This document shows, one piece after another, positions 17,341 to 26,611 of a DNA stretch of 64,000 nucleotides (the first letter of the stretch is position 1; every line of letters begins with the position of its first letter). Location: positions 881,001-945,000 of the forward strand of contig NZ_CP029186.1 in NCBI RefSeq assembly GCF_003096035.1, read 5' to 3'. The DNA comes from Flavobacterium album. GTDB lineage: Bacteria > Bacteroidota > Bacteroidia > Flavobacteriales > Flavobacteriaceae. The notes beneath the pieces are model-generated. The model had not been told where the DNA came from. It was given only the letters and a program-made list of their open reading frames with translations, and did not search any database. The position numbers were made by a program, and so were the translations under genes.

Positions 17341-18690
17341 CTACCCAATCATTTCATTATGCTGCGAGAGGTCAAGCCCCTGCTCTTCGGCTTCTTCGGA
17401 AACGCGGAGTGGGATGAAAAAGTTGGTGACCTTGTACAGCAACATCGCCCCGAAGAAGGAGAATACCGCAACCAGTACCAACGCCATCATGTGGTGCCCG
17501 AAAACATTCCACCCGCCGTGAAGGAGACTGGCATTCTCGCCTTCGGCAAATATCGCGGTGAGTATCATTCCCATGATGCCGCCTACGCCGTGGCAAGCAA
17601 AAACATCGAGGGTATCGTCTATCTTTTTCAGGGACTTCCAGTTGACCATGAGGTTAGATACTATAGCGGCAGCAAACCCGAAGAAAATACTTTTAGGCAC
17701 CGATACGTAACCCGCAGCTGGCGTTATAGCCACAAGTCCAACCACCGCACCGATGCAGCAACCTAATGCCGACACCCTACGCCCGTTGATCCTGTCGAAA
17801 AATGCCCAGGTAAGCATGGACGACGCCGAAGCAATTGTAGTGGTGGCAAAAGCCATTGCAGCAGTATGGTTGGCTGCGAGCGCCGATCCTGCATTGAACC
17901 CAAACCACCCGAACCAAAGCATCCCTGTGCCTAATAGGACAAACGGTATATTGGTAGGGATGTATTCGAGGTTTTTGCGTTTACCCAACACGAGTACGCC
18001 AGCTATCGCGGCAAACCCTGCGCTCATGTGCACTACCGTTCCACCGGCGAAATCTTTCACGCCGAAATAGCTGCCGAGGAGTCCGTTGGGATGCCATACC
18101 ATATGGCAAAGCGGTGCATAGATGCATATCGAGAACAGGCAGATGAATAGTAAAAAGGAGATAAACCGTATGCGCTCAGCCAGTGCGCCCGTGATGATAG
18201 CGGGGGTGATGATGGCAAACTTCATCTGGAAAAGGGCAAAAAGTATGAACGGTATGGTAGTGGCCATCTTGGTGTGCGGATGCTCATCGACATAGTCGAA
18301 GAAGGCGAAATCCGATGGGGAGCCTATGAGACCGTAGTGCGTACCGTTAATAGTAATGCCTATAGGGTCGCCAAAGGAAAGGCTGAAACCCACCGCCACC
18401 CATAGCAGGCTGATCACGCCAAGGCAGATGAAGCTTTTAAGCATGGTGGAAATGACGTTCTTTTTGCCTACCATGCCCCCATAGAAGAACGACAGCCCCG
18501 GTGTCATGAGCAAAACGAGGCAAGAGGCCGTGAGCAGCCAGGCAACATCGGCGGGGACAATAGCATCAGTGGAATTGAATCGTGAATCGGGTTCCGTCAT
18601 TTCAGCATGATCCCAGAACAAACCGGTAATTGCAATTGCAGTAGTAATAATAAAGGCGGCTATCCATCTTTTTTCTAACTTCTTTTCCAT
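17341..18690 (-). CDS. amt: Ammonium transporter (Amt family)
   Basis: A 449-aa polytopic inner-membrane channel for NH4+/NH3 with about eleven or twelve transmembrane segments. Family motifs seen are PGLSFFYGGMVGKKN (about residues 64-78), DFAGGTVVHMSAGFAAIAG (signature; conserved pore His) and, later, ACHGVGGIMGMILTAIF with the second pore His. The N-terminal segment is preceded by a short cytoplasmic stretch (MEKKLEKRW). No glnB/glnK PII gene, a frequent neighbour in other bacteria, is adjacent. Start at ATG 18690 is preceded by AT-rich leader DNA. Confidence 0.95.
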   Translation of the reverse strand: MEKKLEKRWIAAFIITTAIAITGLFWDHAEMTEPDSRFNSTDAIVPADVAWLLTASCLVLLMTPGLSFFYGGMVGKKNVISTMLKSFICLGVISLLWVAVGFSLSFGDPIGITINGTHYGLIGSPSDFAFFDYVDEHPHTKMATTIPFILFALFQMKFAIITPAIITGALAERIRFISFLLFICLFSICIYAPLCHMVWHPNGLLGSYFGVKDFAGGTVVHMSAGFAAIAGVLVLGKRKNLEYIPTNIPFVLLGTGMLWFGWFGFNAGSALAANHTAAMAFATTTIASASSMLTWAFFDRINGRRVSALGCCIGAVVGLVAITPAAGYVSVPKSIFFGFAAAIVSNLMVNWKSLKKIDDTLDVFACHGVGGIMGMILTAIFAEGENASLLHGGWNVFGHHMMALVLVAVFSFFGAMLLYKVTNFFIPLRVSEEAEEQGLDLSQHNEMIG

Positions 18691-18965
18691 TGTACCTTAT
18701 AAATTTATAGGTATAAAAATAAAAATTTGTTTTCAGGGAATTTACATCCCCCTCATTTTTACGGTTAATGTAAAAACATAGTGGATTTTCACGCCGCAAT
18801 TTGAAATTGTGATTTGTTTTTTGGAATTTTTTCGTTTTATGCTTCAATTTCAAGCCTGTAGGAAAGCCTGCATGCATAAGTAGGTTGATAAGTTAATGCC
18901 ATGTTAACGGATCGTATCGAAAATTTTTCTAAAATTGTAGTAATCAATCAAAATCCAAAATCGTT

Positions 18966-19205
18966 ATGAACACATTACAGCACACCGTAGAAGACTACAA
19001 GCTATTTGAGGCCATTGCCGATATCGCTTTTATTGCCGGCCAAAAGGGCTTTTTCTCAGGCGACTCCCGGGAAGATATTGCAGAGATCATCCGTTGGGGC
19101 AAAGAGTTTGAAGCCATCCATGAGGACACTGACTGGGACGAAGTGGATTACACTGCCGCTGTAGAGGCTTTCGCAGCGAATAAATTGAGGATTGATTTGC
19201 ATTAG
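18966..19205 (+). CDS. Small acidic hypothetical protein
   Basis: A 79-aa soluble acidic protein starting MNTLQHTVEDYKLFEAIAD and rich in Asp/Glu (DTDWDEVDYTAAVEAF). No domain is recognised. The composition matches the core genome rather than the AT-rich stretch that follows. A weak -7 element (TAAAATTG, 7 of 8) lies about 30 bases before the ATG. It is convergent with the next minus-strand ORF. The function is unknown. Confidence 0.65.
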   Translation: MNTLQHTVEDYKLFEAIADIAFIAGQKGFFSGDSREDIAEIIRWGKEFEAIHEDTDWDEVDYTAAVEAFAANKLRIDLH

Positions 19206-19220
19206 GAACCGCTCCTTAAT

Positions 19221-19517
19221 TTATTTTAATAAAATCCTTATTAGAAAGTCTTCTATAAGGCAAGAACCCAAATTTTCATTTGTAGCTTCTATACTTTCGA
19301 ACTCATGCCATATATGGTCATCTGAATTTTTAACTTCAAAGAATAAATCTGGCAACTGCCAATCTTCTGAAGAGAAAAATTCTCCATCTATTAGATTTCC
19401 CCTAACAGCATTCTCAATCAGAATTAGTGGAATGCTGTTAGGATTCGAAAATATTACACTTCCATAGTTTTTATAATTGCTGGCATCACGGTAAAGGTAG
19501 TTGAATTTTAGATTCAT
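19221..19517 (-). CDS. Hypothetical protein in AT-rich insert
   Basis: A 98-aa soluble protein starting MNLKFNYLYRDASNYKNYG and containing PDLFFEVKNSDDHIWHEFESIE. I recognise no domain. Codon use is AT-rich like the adjacent regulator/nuclease-helicase pair and unlike amt or sdhCAB. It probably arrived with the same insert. It is divergent from the XRE regulator gene, with the C-box-like operator between them, so the operator could affect both. A role in the same system is possible but unproven. Confidence 0.6.
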   Translation of the reverse strand: MNLKFNYLYRDASNYKNYGSVIFSNPNSIPLILIENAVRGNLIDGEFFSSEDWQLPDLFFEVKNSDDHIWHEFESIEATNENLGSCLIEDFLIRILLK

Positions 19518-19558
19518 ATTTATTTACATTAATATCAATCAAATATACTAAAACCCCC

Positions 19559-19591
19559 GACTATACTCCGTTGTTTTATAGTCTACATTTT
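19559..19591 (+). promoter_or_regulatory. C-box-like operator and -7 element of the XRE gene
   Basis: GACTATA (19559-19565) and TATAGTC (19577-19583) are perfect inverted arms around CTCCGTTGTTT. The layout resembles C-boxes of restriction-modification controller proteins (GACT...AGTC pairs with a central CCGTnG). TACATTTT (19584-19591; 7 of 8 to TAnnTTTG) follows at once, so a bound protein would sit on the promoter. The start codon is 22 bases after the inverted repeat. Confidence 0.6.
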
Positions 19592-19605
19592 ACAACTTTT
19601 GTTAC

Positions 19606-19812
19606 ATGGGCATTAAACAAAAGTTCGGACTAAAAATAAAAGAACTACGAAAACTTAGAGGGCTTTCACAGGAAAAGCTCGCCAATCTTGCAGAGATTGA
19701 CAGAACCTATTTACCAACAATAGAAAAGGGCGAGCGCAATGTTTCTATTGAAGTCGTAGAAAAATTGGCAAATGCATTGGAAGTAAAAATTAAAGACTTA
19801 TTTGATGAATAG
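19606..19812 (+). CDS. XRE/C-protein-like HTH regulator
   Basis: A 68-aa single-domain helix-turn-helix protein: KIKELRKLRGLSQEKLANLA, then EIDRTYLPTIEKGERNVS and VVEKLANALEVKIKDLF. Length and the DRTY...IEKGERN pattern are those of controller (C) proteins of type II restriction-modification systems, which bind C-boxes upstream of their own gene and time nuclease expression. A C-box-like inverted repeat is present 22 bases before the ATG. The stop overlaps the start of the nuclease-helicase gene by 8 bases, implying co-transcription and translational coupling. Confidence 0.88.
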   Translation: MGIKQKFGLKIKELRKLRGLSQEKLANLAEIDRTYLPTIEKGERNVSIEVVEKLANALEVKIKDLFDE

Positions 19813-21784
19813 GGCTTACTACTCTTCTTCCATTTCAAATTTTATAACGGAGGATATTGACAGTATTTATGGCAAGATCACAGGACAATATGATTTGAAC
19901 AATTTAGTCAAACAGCAGTCAAATGCTTGGAAAAATCAAATTTCCATTCTGAAAAATCAACTTAAAGGCTTTGCTGGGAAAATTTATTTTGAGTTTACCA
20001 TCCCGAGAATGGGTAAACGTGTTGACAATATTATCATTATTGATAATTGTATTTTCATCGTAGAATTTAAAATCGGTTCGACAACATATGATAATCATGC
20101 AAAAGAGCAGACTTTTAATTATGCCCTGGATATGAATAATTTTCATGAAGGGAGTCATAATAAAATTATTATACCGATTTTAGTAGCTGATCTCGCATTA
20201 GCAACAAATAATAACTATATCCTGAGCATTGATAATTTGTATGAAACAATTTATGCAAATGGAAATTCGCTTCAACTATTAATCAAAGAAAGTTTAGATC
20301 AGTTTAAAACTGTAGAAAAAATCGATGTTGAGTATTGGGAGAATTCTATTTATAAACCAACCCCAACAATTATCGAAGCAGCAACAGCATTGTATAAAAA
20401 CCATAATGTTGAAGAAATTTCAAGAAGTGATGCAGGTGCTGAAAACTTATCAGTAACCTCTAAATGCATTTCTGAAATTATTGATTATTCGAAAGTAAAC
20501 AATAAAAAATCCATCTGTTTTGTAACAGGTGTTCCTGGAGCAGGCAAAACTTTAGCAGGGCTAAATATTGCAAACTTACGCTCCAATTATAAAGAAGAAG
20601 AACATGCGGTATTTCTGTCCGGAAACGGCCCTTTGGTTGATGTTTTACGTGAAGCTTTGTGCAGAGATAAGGTAAGCACTGCTAAAGAAAACAATCTCAC
20701 GATAACAAAATATGCTGCTTCTTCAGAAGTAAAGTCTTTCATCCAAAATATTCACCATTTCAGAGATGCATCCATTAGAGACAACAAAGCTCCTATAGAG
20801 AAAGTCACAATTTTTGATGAGGCACAAAGGGCATGGACAAAAGAACAAGCTTCGAGTTTCATGAAAAGAAATAAAGGAATTTCTGATTTCGATAAGTCAG
20901 AACCTGAATTTCTTATCGAAGTCATGGACCGACATCAAGACTGGTGCACAATTGTTTGTCTTATTGGTGGTGGACAGGAAATTAATACTGGCGAGGCAGG
21001 ATTAGAAGAATGGATAATGCCGTTTGGTAATGGATATGAGGGTTGGCAGATTTATTATTCTTCTAAAATAGTTGATGATTCAAATTACATAAAAAATAAA
21101 AATGCTTTAACAACACTAAAAGATAGAAAAGCAACCGCGAAAGAAGAATTGCATCTGTCGGTTTCTTTGAGATCATTTCGAAGTGCGCAACTATCAAATT
21201 TTGTACAGGAAATTATCAATAATAATGCTCGAGAAGCCAAAAACATTTATAATAATTTCATTCAAAAAAATTATCCTATCCGAATCACTCGTGATTTAGA
21301 GACTGCCAAACAATGGCTTAAAGATAATGCTAAAGGTTCCGAAAGAACGGGTATTGTAGCTTCTTCAGGAGGAATTCGCTTAAGACCATTTGGAATAAAT
21401 GTGAAGGCAAAAATAGACGCACCTATTTGGTTTCTTAATGACAAACATGATATTCGTTCCTCTTTTTTCCTTGAAGAAGTAGCAACCGAATTTGACATCC
21501 AAGGTTTAGAATTAGACTGGACTTGTGTCGCTTGGGACGGTGATTTGTTTTATGACAGTAACCAATGGAACTACAGAAAGTTTAAAGGAACAAAATGGCA
21601 AAACATTGCAGATCCAAACATTGTTAATTATTTAATCAATTCTTATCGTGTTTTACTTACCAGAGCACGGCAAGGAATGATAATTTATATTCCTTTTGGA
21701 AACCATGAAGACATAACCCGTCCTCCTCAAATCTACGACGGGACTTTTACTTTCTTTAAAAGTTTAGGAATCAAAGAAATTTAG
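19805..21784 (+). CDS. DUF2075-type nuclease-helicase, candidate defence effector
   Basis: A 659-aa cytoplasmic protein counted from ATG 19805, which overlaps the regulator stop; a TTG three bases earlier is also in frame. Residues ~55-95 look like a PD-(D/E)XK nuclease core: Glu63 in IYFEFTIPR, Asp74 in GKRVDNIIII, and Glu87-x-Lys89 in IFIVEFKIG. An SF1-helicase-like ATPase follows: Walker A GVPGAGKT (~242-249), Walker B IFDEAQRAW (~336-344), a GGGQEINTGE motif III-like segment (~388-397), and SYRVLLTRARQGM (motif VI) near the C-terminus. The helicase part matches the DUF2075 family by eye. DNA is AT-rich relative to flanks. No methyltransferase is nearby. Phage defence is inferred. Confidence 0.8.
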   Translation: MNRAYYSSSISNFITEDIDSIYGKITGQYDLNNLVKQQSNAWKNQISILKNQLKGFAGKIYFEFTIPRMGKRVDNIIIIDNCIFIVEFKIGSTTYDNHAKEQTFNYALDMNNFHEGSHNKIIIPILVADLALATNNNYILSIDNLYETIYANGNSLQLLIKESLDQFKTVEKIDVEYWENSIYKPTPTIIEAATALYKNHNVEEISRSDAGAENLSVTSKCISEIIDYSKVNNKKSICFVTGVPGAGKTLAGLNIANLRSNYKEEEHAVFLSGNGPLVDVLREALCRDKVSTAKENNLTITKYAASSEVKSFIQNIHHFRDASIRDNKAPIEKVTIFDEAQRAWTKEQASSFMKRNKGISDFDKSEPEFLIEVMDRHQDWCTIVCLIGGGQEINTGEAGLEEWIMPFGNGYEGWQIYYSSKIVDDSNYIKNKNALTTLKDRKATAKEELHLSVSLRSFRSAQLSNFVQEIINNNAREAKNIYNNFIQKNYPIRITRDLETAKQWLKDNAKGSERTGIVASSGGIRLRPFGINVKAKIDAPIWFLNDKHDIRSSFFLEEVATEFDIQGLELDWTCVAWDGDLFYDSNQWNYRKFKGTKWQNIADPNIVNYLINSYRVLLTRARQGMIIYIPFGNHEDITRPPQIYDGTFTFFKSLGIKEI

Positions 21785-21939
21785 CAATGCTTTTCGCTAT
21801 TTACCCATAGCCACTCATAAAACAAAACCATTACATTATTTCAACTATGTAACCTTAAAAAAATGCAGAATATAATTTTCATGGTGAAAAAATTAAAAAA
21901 ATCCCCACTTTATATTCATTATAAATTAGGTCGCAAAGG

Positions 21940-21970
21940 TTGTAGTTGTTGAGTTTTCCCCTTAAATTTG
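21940..21970 (+). promoter_or_regulatory. sdh operon promoter
   Basis: TTG at 21940-21942 and a perfect TAAATTTG at 21963-21970 are separated by 20 bases. The sdhC start codon lies 37 bases downstream of the -7 element. Confidence 0.6.
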
Positions 21971-22007
21971 TTTGATTTTTTAAAACATTACTTTTTAAAC
22001 AAATACT

Positions 22008-22847
22008 ATGGCAAAATCTGCATTTTTGAAGTCATCCATCGCCAAGAAATACTGGATGGCTTTAACAGGTTTATTTCTCTGCCTGTTCCTTGTCGGGCAC
22101 TTGCTGGGTAACCTCCAGCTGATATTTTCAGACGCACTGCATTTCAACCAGTACGCATTGTTCATGACCACCAACCCTGCCGTTAAGGTGCTTTCGTACC
22201 TTACCTACGCCTCGATCATCTTCCACGCGATTGACGGGATCGTGCTTACGGTTCAAAACCAAAAGGCCAGGCCGGTGAAGTATGTGATGAACAGGCCCGG
22301 AAAAAACACCATTTGGGCTTCGCGCAACATGGCAGTTTTAGGGACGGTTATACTTGTTTTCATCGTTTCGCACATGGTTACTTTCTGGGCTGTAATGCAT
22401 TTTGACGAAAAGATGCCGCTGCAAACCATAATGATAAATTCCAACGGCCCGGGGTTGCCGCCTCAGGAATTCTACCTTACCACAGATGGAGGGTACCTTC
22501 CGAAAGCACAGGTAGACCAGGGACTTATCAAGATAGAGCACCGCACGGAGTTTCATGATGCCGGCGCTAAAGTAAAGCTGAAAGAAGGTTACAAAGACCT
22601 TCATAAAATCACTGTCGACTTCTTTAAGCAGCCAAAATACGGCCTTATCTACACGATACTTTATGTACTGTCTATGGTAGTGCTTGGGTTCCACCTGTAC
22701 CACGGCTTTGGCAGCGCCTTCCAGTCGATGGGCGCTAACAATCCGAAATACAACGGGCTTATCAGGAACTTTGGCTATGCATTCGCGATCATCGTGCCGC
22801 TGCTGTTTGCCATTATTCCGCTGTACATTTACTTTTTACTAAAATAA
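22008..22847 (+). CDS. sdhC: Succinate dehydrogenase cytochrome b558 subunit
   Basis: A 279-aa inner-membrane anchor of respiratory complex II, carrying heme and the quinone site. It starts [21 protein letters not shown]; five membrane helices are expected. Candidate heme histidines are in [26 protein letters not shown] and GFHLYHGFG. About 55 residues of soluble sequence (roughly 143-197, including [17 protein letters not shown]) sit between the third and fourth helices. That makes the protein longer than I expect for the Bacteroidota b558 family (~220-230 aa). It is the first gene of sdhCAB; sdhA starts 17 bases after its stop. Confidence 0.92.
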   Translation: MAKSAFLKSSIAKKYWMALTGLFLCLFLVGHLLGNLQLIFSDALHFNQYALFMTTNPAVKVLSYLTYASIIFHAIDGIVLTVQNQKARPVKYVMNRPGKNTIWASRNMAVLGTVILVFIVSHMVTFWAVMHFDEKMPLQTIMINSNGPGLPPQEFYLTTDGGYLPKAQVDQGLIKIEHRTEFHDAGAKVKLKEGYKDLHKITVDFFKQPKYGLIYTILYVLSMVVLGFHLYHGFGSAFQSMGANNPKYNGLIRNFGYAFAIIVPLLFAIIPLYIYFLLK

Positions 22848-22863
22848 TCAAACATCAACAACT

Positions 22864-24870
22864 ATGTTAGATTCTAAGATACCCGCAGGGGAACTATCCC
22901 AGAAATGGACCAAATATAAAGACCAACTTAAGCTTGTTGCCCCAAACAACAGGCCTAAGATCGATATCATCGTGGTAGGTACCGGCCTTGCAGGCGCTTC
23001 GGCTGCCGCATCGCTTGGAGAAATGGGCTACAATGTAAAGGCTTTCTGCTTCCAGGATTCACCACGCCGTGCGCACTCTATTGCTGCACAGGGTGGTATC
23101 AATGCTGCTAAGAATTACCAAAACGACGGGGACAGCGTTTACAGGCTGTTTTACGACACTATAAAAGGAGGCGACTACCGTGCGCGTGAGGCAAACGTAC
23201 ACCGCCTTGCGGAGGTTTCCGGAAACATTATCGACCAGTGTGTGGCGCAGGGGGTTCCTTTTGCGCGCGACTACGGCGGGATGCTGGACAACCGCTCTTT
23301 CGGAGGTACACAGGTACAGCGCACATTCTACGCCGCAGGGCAAACGGGACAGCAGCTGCTGCTTGGAGCCTACTCGGCATTGTCAAGGCAAATCGGCCAG
23401 GGCAACGTACAGATGTACAACCGCCACGAAATGCTCGACATCGTAAAAGTGGGGGGCAAGGCACGCGGCATCATTGCGCGTAACCTTATCACCGGCGAAC
23501 TGGAAAGGCATTCGGCGCATGCCGTGATCATTGCATCGGGCGGCTACGGAAACGTTTATTTCCTTTCTACCAATGCGATGGGCTCTAACGTAACTGCCGC
23601 ATGGAAAATCCACAAAAAAGGCGCTTACTTTGCCAACCCATGCTTCGTACAGATCCACCCTACCTGTATCCCGGTACACGGCACCAACCAATCGAAACTG
23701 ACACTGATGTCGGAATCGCTGCGTAACTCGGGCCGTATATGGGTGCCTAAAAAGAAAGAAGATGCTGAGGCTATCCGTGCAGGAAAGCTGAAGCCAACAC
23801 AAATAGCAGAAGAGGACAGGGATTACTTCCTTGAAAGAAGGTACCCTGCCTTTGGTAACCTGGTACCGCGCGATGTGGCTTCGAGGGCCGCAAAAGAGCG
23901 TTGTGATGCCGGTTTCGGTATTGAAAACAACGACACGCAGGAAGGTGTTTACCTTGATTTCTCTTCGGAGATCATCAGCAAAGGGAAACAATCGGCCTAT
24001 GCTGCCGGTAACCACAATCCGACCGATGAAGAAGTTATTAAATTAGGTAAAGCATGGATCGAGGAGAAATACGGCAACCTTTTCCAGATGTACCAAAAGA
24101 TCACCGATGAGAATCCGTATGAAACCCCGATGAAGATCTATCCTGCGGTACATTATACCATGGGTGGCGTTTGGGTTGATTACAACCTTCAGAGCACCAT
24201 ACCGGGCTGCTTCGTGGCAGGTGAGGCCAACTTCTCCGACCACGGCGCGAACCGCCTGGGCGCATCTGCGCTGATGCAGGGCCTTGCGGACGGCTATTTC
24301 GTATTGCCTTATACCGTTTCCGATTACCTTGCTGGCGATATCCGTACCGGTAAGATCCCGACGAATACACCGGAATTTGACGAGGCAGAGAATAGCGTAA
24401 GGAGCAGCATAGAGAAATTCCTCAACAACAACGGAACGAAGACGGTTGACCATTTCCATAAAAAGCTGGGCCACATTATGTGGAACAAAGTGGGCATGGC
24501 GCGCAATGGACAGGGACTTACAGAAGCCGTTCGCGAAATTGACGAGCTAAGGAAAGAATTCTACAGGGATGTATATGTACCTGGTGGCGCTTACGAGCTG
24601 AACCCTGAGCTGGAAAAGGCGCTTCGTGTAGCCGACTTTATGGAACTTGGCCAGCTAATGGCTATGGATGCCCTGCAGCGTAGGGAATCGGCAGGAGGGC
24701 ACTTCCGTGAGGAATACCAGGATGCAGAGGGCGAAACGCTTCGTGACGACGTGAACTTTAATTTTGTTGGCGCGTGGGAATACGGCGGAAGCGATATTAA
24801 TGCCGAAACCCTTCACAAAGAAGTGCTGAACTACGAATACATCAAGATCGCCGCAAGGAACTACAAATAA
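22864..24870 (+). CDS. sdhA: Succinate dehydrogenase flavoprotein subunit
   Basis: A 668-aa catalytic subunit of complex II that oxidises succinate to fumarate. The FAD-binding GxGxxG motif is [20 protein letters not shown] (about residues 38-57), and the covalent-FAD region is [18 protein letters not shown] (about 69-86, with His). Substrate-site segments are seen near HPTCIP and in ARGIIARNL. The [13 protein letters not shown] stretch near residue 470 is also typical. Length fits the Bacteroidota/epsilon-type SdhA. It is the middle gene of the operon; sdhB starts 12 bases after the stop. Confidence 0.97.
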   Translation: MLDSKIPAGELSQKWTKYKDQLKLVAPNNRPKIDIIVVGTGLAGASAAASLGEMGYNVKAFCFQDSPRRAHSIAAQGGINAAKNYQNDGDSVYRLFYDTIKGGDYRAREANVHRLAEVSGNIIDQCVAQGVPFARDYGGMLDNRSFGGTQVQRTFYAAGQTGQQLLLGAYSALSRQIGQGNVQMYNRHEMLDIVKVGGKARGIIARNLITGELERHSAHAVIIASGGYGNVYFLSTNAMGSNVTAAWKIHKKGAYFANPCFVQIHPTCIPVHGTNQSKLTLMSESLRNSGRIWVPKKKEDAEAIRAGKLKPTQIAEEDRDYFLERRYPAFGNLVPRDVASRAAKERCDAGFGIENNDTQEGVYLDFSSEIISKGKQSAYAAGNHNPTDEEVIKLGKAWIEEKYGNLFQMYQKITDENPYETPMKIYPAVHYTMGGVWVDYNLQSTIPGCFVAGEANFSDHGANRLGASALMQGLADGYFVLPYTVSDYLAGDIRTGKIPTNTPEFDEAENSVRSSIEKFLNNNGTKTVDHFHKKLGHIMWNKVGMARNGQGLTEAVREIDELRKEFYRDVYVPGGAYELNPELEKALRVADFMELGQLMAMDALQRRESAGGHFREEYQDAEGETLRDDVNFNFVGAWEYGGSDINAETLHKEVLNYEYIKIAARNYK

Positions 24871-24881
24871 AATACAAGATC

Positions 24882-25643
24882 ATGGCTTCTAATAAAAATA
24901 TAAACATCAACCTGAAAATATGGCGCCAGAAGGATGCCAAAACAAAAGGTAAAATAGAAACATACAAACTGGACAATGTTTCGACTGACAGCTCTTTCCT
25001 TGAAATGCTGGACCAGTTGAATGAACAGTTGGTGAACAACAGGCAGGAGCCTGTGGCTTTCGACCACGATTGCCGCGAAGGTATCTGCGGTATGTGCTCG
25101 CTGTACATTAACGGACGCGCACACGGGCCGGATACTGCTATTACTACCTGCCAGCTGCACATGCGCTCATTTAAGGACGGTGACACGATTTATGTAGAGC
25201 CGTGGAGGTCTAAGGCCTTCCCGGTAATAAAAGACCTTGTTGTAGACCGCAGCGCATTTGACAGGATACAGCAGGCGGGCGGATTCGTTTCGGTAAATAC
25301 TTCCGGCCGTACTATTGATGCTAACGCCACACCGGTGCCTAAGCATGATGCGGACAGGTCGTTTGAAGCCGCCGCTTGTATTGGCTGCGGAGCATGCGTT
25401 GCCAGCTGCAAGAACGGTTCGGCTATGCTTTTTGCTGGCGCTATCGTTTCTAAATTTGCATTGCTTCCCCAAGGTAAAGTTGAAGCTACCCAAAGGGTAA
25501 TGAATATTGTAAGGCAGATGGACGAAGAAGGATTTGGTAACTGTACCAATACCGGTGCCTGCGAGGTAGAATGCCCTAAGGGTATCTCACTGGAGAACAT
25601 TGCCAGAATGAACAGGGAGTACCTTTTTGCAACACTGAAATAA
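24882..25643 (+). CDS. sdhB: Succinate dehydrogenase iron-sulfur subunit
   Basis: A 253-aa electron-transfer subunit. The N-terminal 2Fe-2S site is CREGICGMC plus a downstream Cys (DTAITTC), about residues 67-93. The C-terminal ferredoxin half has [11 protein letters not shown] and [14 protein letters not shown], giving the ligands for the 4Fe-4S and 3Fe-4S centres. All expected cysteines are present. It passes electrons from SdhA to the quinone at SdhC. It is the last gene of the operon, with a clear terminator 20 bases after the stop. Confidence 0.97.
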   Translation: MASNKNININLKIWRQKDAKTKGKIETYKLDNVSTDSSFLEMLDQLNEQLVNNRQEPVAFDHDCREGICGMCSLYINGRAHGPDTAITTCQLHMRSFKDGDTIYVEPWRSKAFPVIKDLVVDRSAFDRIQQAGGFVSVNTSGRTIDANATPVPKHDADRSFEAAACIGCGACVASCKNGSAMLFAGAIVSKFALLPQGKVEATQRVMNIVRQMDEEGFGNCTNTGACEVECPKGISLENIARMNREYLFATLK

Positions 25644-25662
25644 GAATCCAATTATTCTATAT

Positions 25663-25691
25663 AAAGGCATCCTTCGGGATGCTTTTTTGTT
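25663..25691 (+). terminator. sdh operon terminator
   Basis: AAAGGCATCC and GGATGCTTTTTT form a 7-bp stem with a TTCG tetraloop, a textbook stable hairpin followed by Ts. Confidence 0.9.
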
Positions 25692-25742
25692 TTTATGAAG
25701 ATGCATATTTTTCCTACCTTTATATCCCTCAACAGCAAAACT

Positions 25743-25955
25743 ATGGAAACTAAGCGCGAACTCACCGAAAAAATATTGAAGATCACCATACTGATCCAGG
25801 AAAAATATCCCGAACTGTCCAAATATTTATCCGAAGTGCAGGAAACACTGCCGGCACTGGAACATCCGGAAGTTGAGGCAGAAGACCTCGCCAAATATTA
25901 CCAGACCCTCGACGAGATGCTAAGGGATTACTTATTGGAGCATCCGGAGCTTTAA
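25743..25955 (+). CDS. Small conserved-looking acidic protein
   Basis: A 70-aa helical, Glu-rich protein starting METKRELTEKILKITILIQE. The frame extends upstream to ATG 25695, but that start lies right behind the sdh terminator T-run, so ATG 25743 is preferred. Two short helices are likely (residues ~1-35 and ~45-68, ending LLEHPEL). It has no motif of known function. It looks like a small uncharacterised protein of a type often seen in flavobacteria. Confidence 0.65.
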   Translation: METKRELTEKILKITILIQEKYPELSKYLSEVQETLPALEHPEVEAEDLAKYYQTLDEMLRDYLLEHPEL

Positions 25956-25961
25956 GCCGAA

Positions 25962-25995
25962 AAAGTTCCGAGTTTCGGGTTCTGGGCTAAGGGTT
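25962..25995 (+). repeat. Stop-adjacent GTTCCGGGTTT-type repeat
   Basis: AGTTCCGAGTTTCGGGTTCT begins about 10 bases after the stop of the 25743 gene and reads in the same direction as that gene. It belongs to the family found beside stop codons at 38668, 41599, 54401 and 55586. Confidence 0.65.
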
Positions 25996-26046
25996 GCATC
26001 AAAATTCAGCCAGTGGAATTTAGGCGCGAGAAAAGTGCGGCGCTTT

Positions 26047-26126
26047 TGTCATTCTTACGAAGGAAGAATCTCTTAACTGTTAATCGGGATTTTTCACTTC
26101 ATTGCATTCTGTTCAGAATGACACTT
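26047..26126. repeat. Diverged copy of the GTCATTCTGA inverted repeat
   Basis: GTCATTCTTACGAAGGAAGA at the left and GTTCAGAATGAC at the right match the element at 15133-15213, with a more diverged centre. Confidence 0.75.
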
Positions 26127-26150
26127 TGATGCATTCCTCATGTGGGGGAG

Positions 26151-26558
26151 CTAACCTATCATGATACCCTCCTTAAACAGCACAGGCACTTCCTCTGTAT
26201 TTTCTTCGCTTATCGTATTCGCCCTGAACACATAAGTCTTGTCGTATAGTGTATTGCCAATAAAGAATGTTACCATAAACTGGTTGTCCAGCACCAGTAC
26301 GCTATCCTCCATCAATTCGATCTTAACGGCCGATACGGGCGGTATCTCCTTAAATGCATGGCGCAGCATCGATGTCTTGCGTGGTTCGCCATCTATCATG
26401 CCTGAAGCGCCCGAGACCACGATACCATTTTCAAGGGTGAAATCGCTGTCGTTTATAAGGTAGGCATACCATGTTTTCTGCATGAAATCGTCGTTCCATT
26501 CCTGCACAGCTGCCATATATACGTTTTCCACTTGTGGGATGATGATGTCTTTTTTCAT
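26151..26558 (-). CDS. Conserved hypothetical protein (beta-rich)
   Basis: A 135-aa soluble protein starting MKKDIIIPQVENVYMAAVQE, with alternating hydrophobic strands (for example VSAVKIELMEDSVLVLDNQFMVTFFIGNTL split across residues ~75-105). There is no signal peptide. It resembles small uncharacterised flavobacterial proteins I have seen without a function. The pheS gene lies about 640 bases to the right on the same strand, with a divergent lipoprotein gene between, so an operon with pheS is unlikely. It is divergent from the NlpE-like gene; the starts are 54 bases apart. Confidence 0.7.
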   Translation of the reverse strand: MKKDIIIPQVENVYMAAVQEWNDDFMQKTWYAYLINDSDFTLENGIVVSGASGMIDGEPRKTSMLRHAFKEIPPVSAVKIELMEDSVLVLDNQFMVTFFIGNTLYDKTYVFRANTISEENTEEVPVLFKEGIMIG

Positions 26559-26611
26559 ATTTCATTAAGATAGTAACACAAAGGCATTTAGTACCTTTAA
26601 ATAAAAATTAG

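Noticed and set aside
19606..21784. Ordinary type II restriction-modification system
   Set aside because: The regulator and operator look right, but there is no methyltransferase motif in any frame nearby and the effector is a nuclease-helicase.
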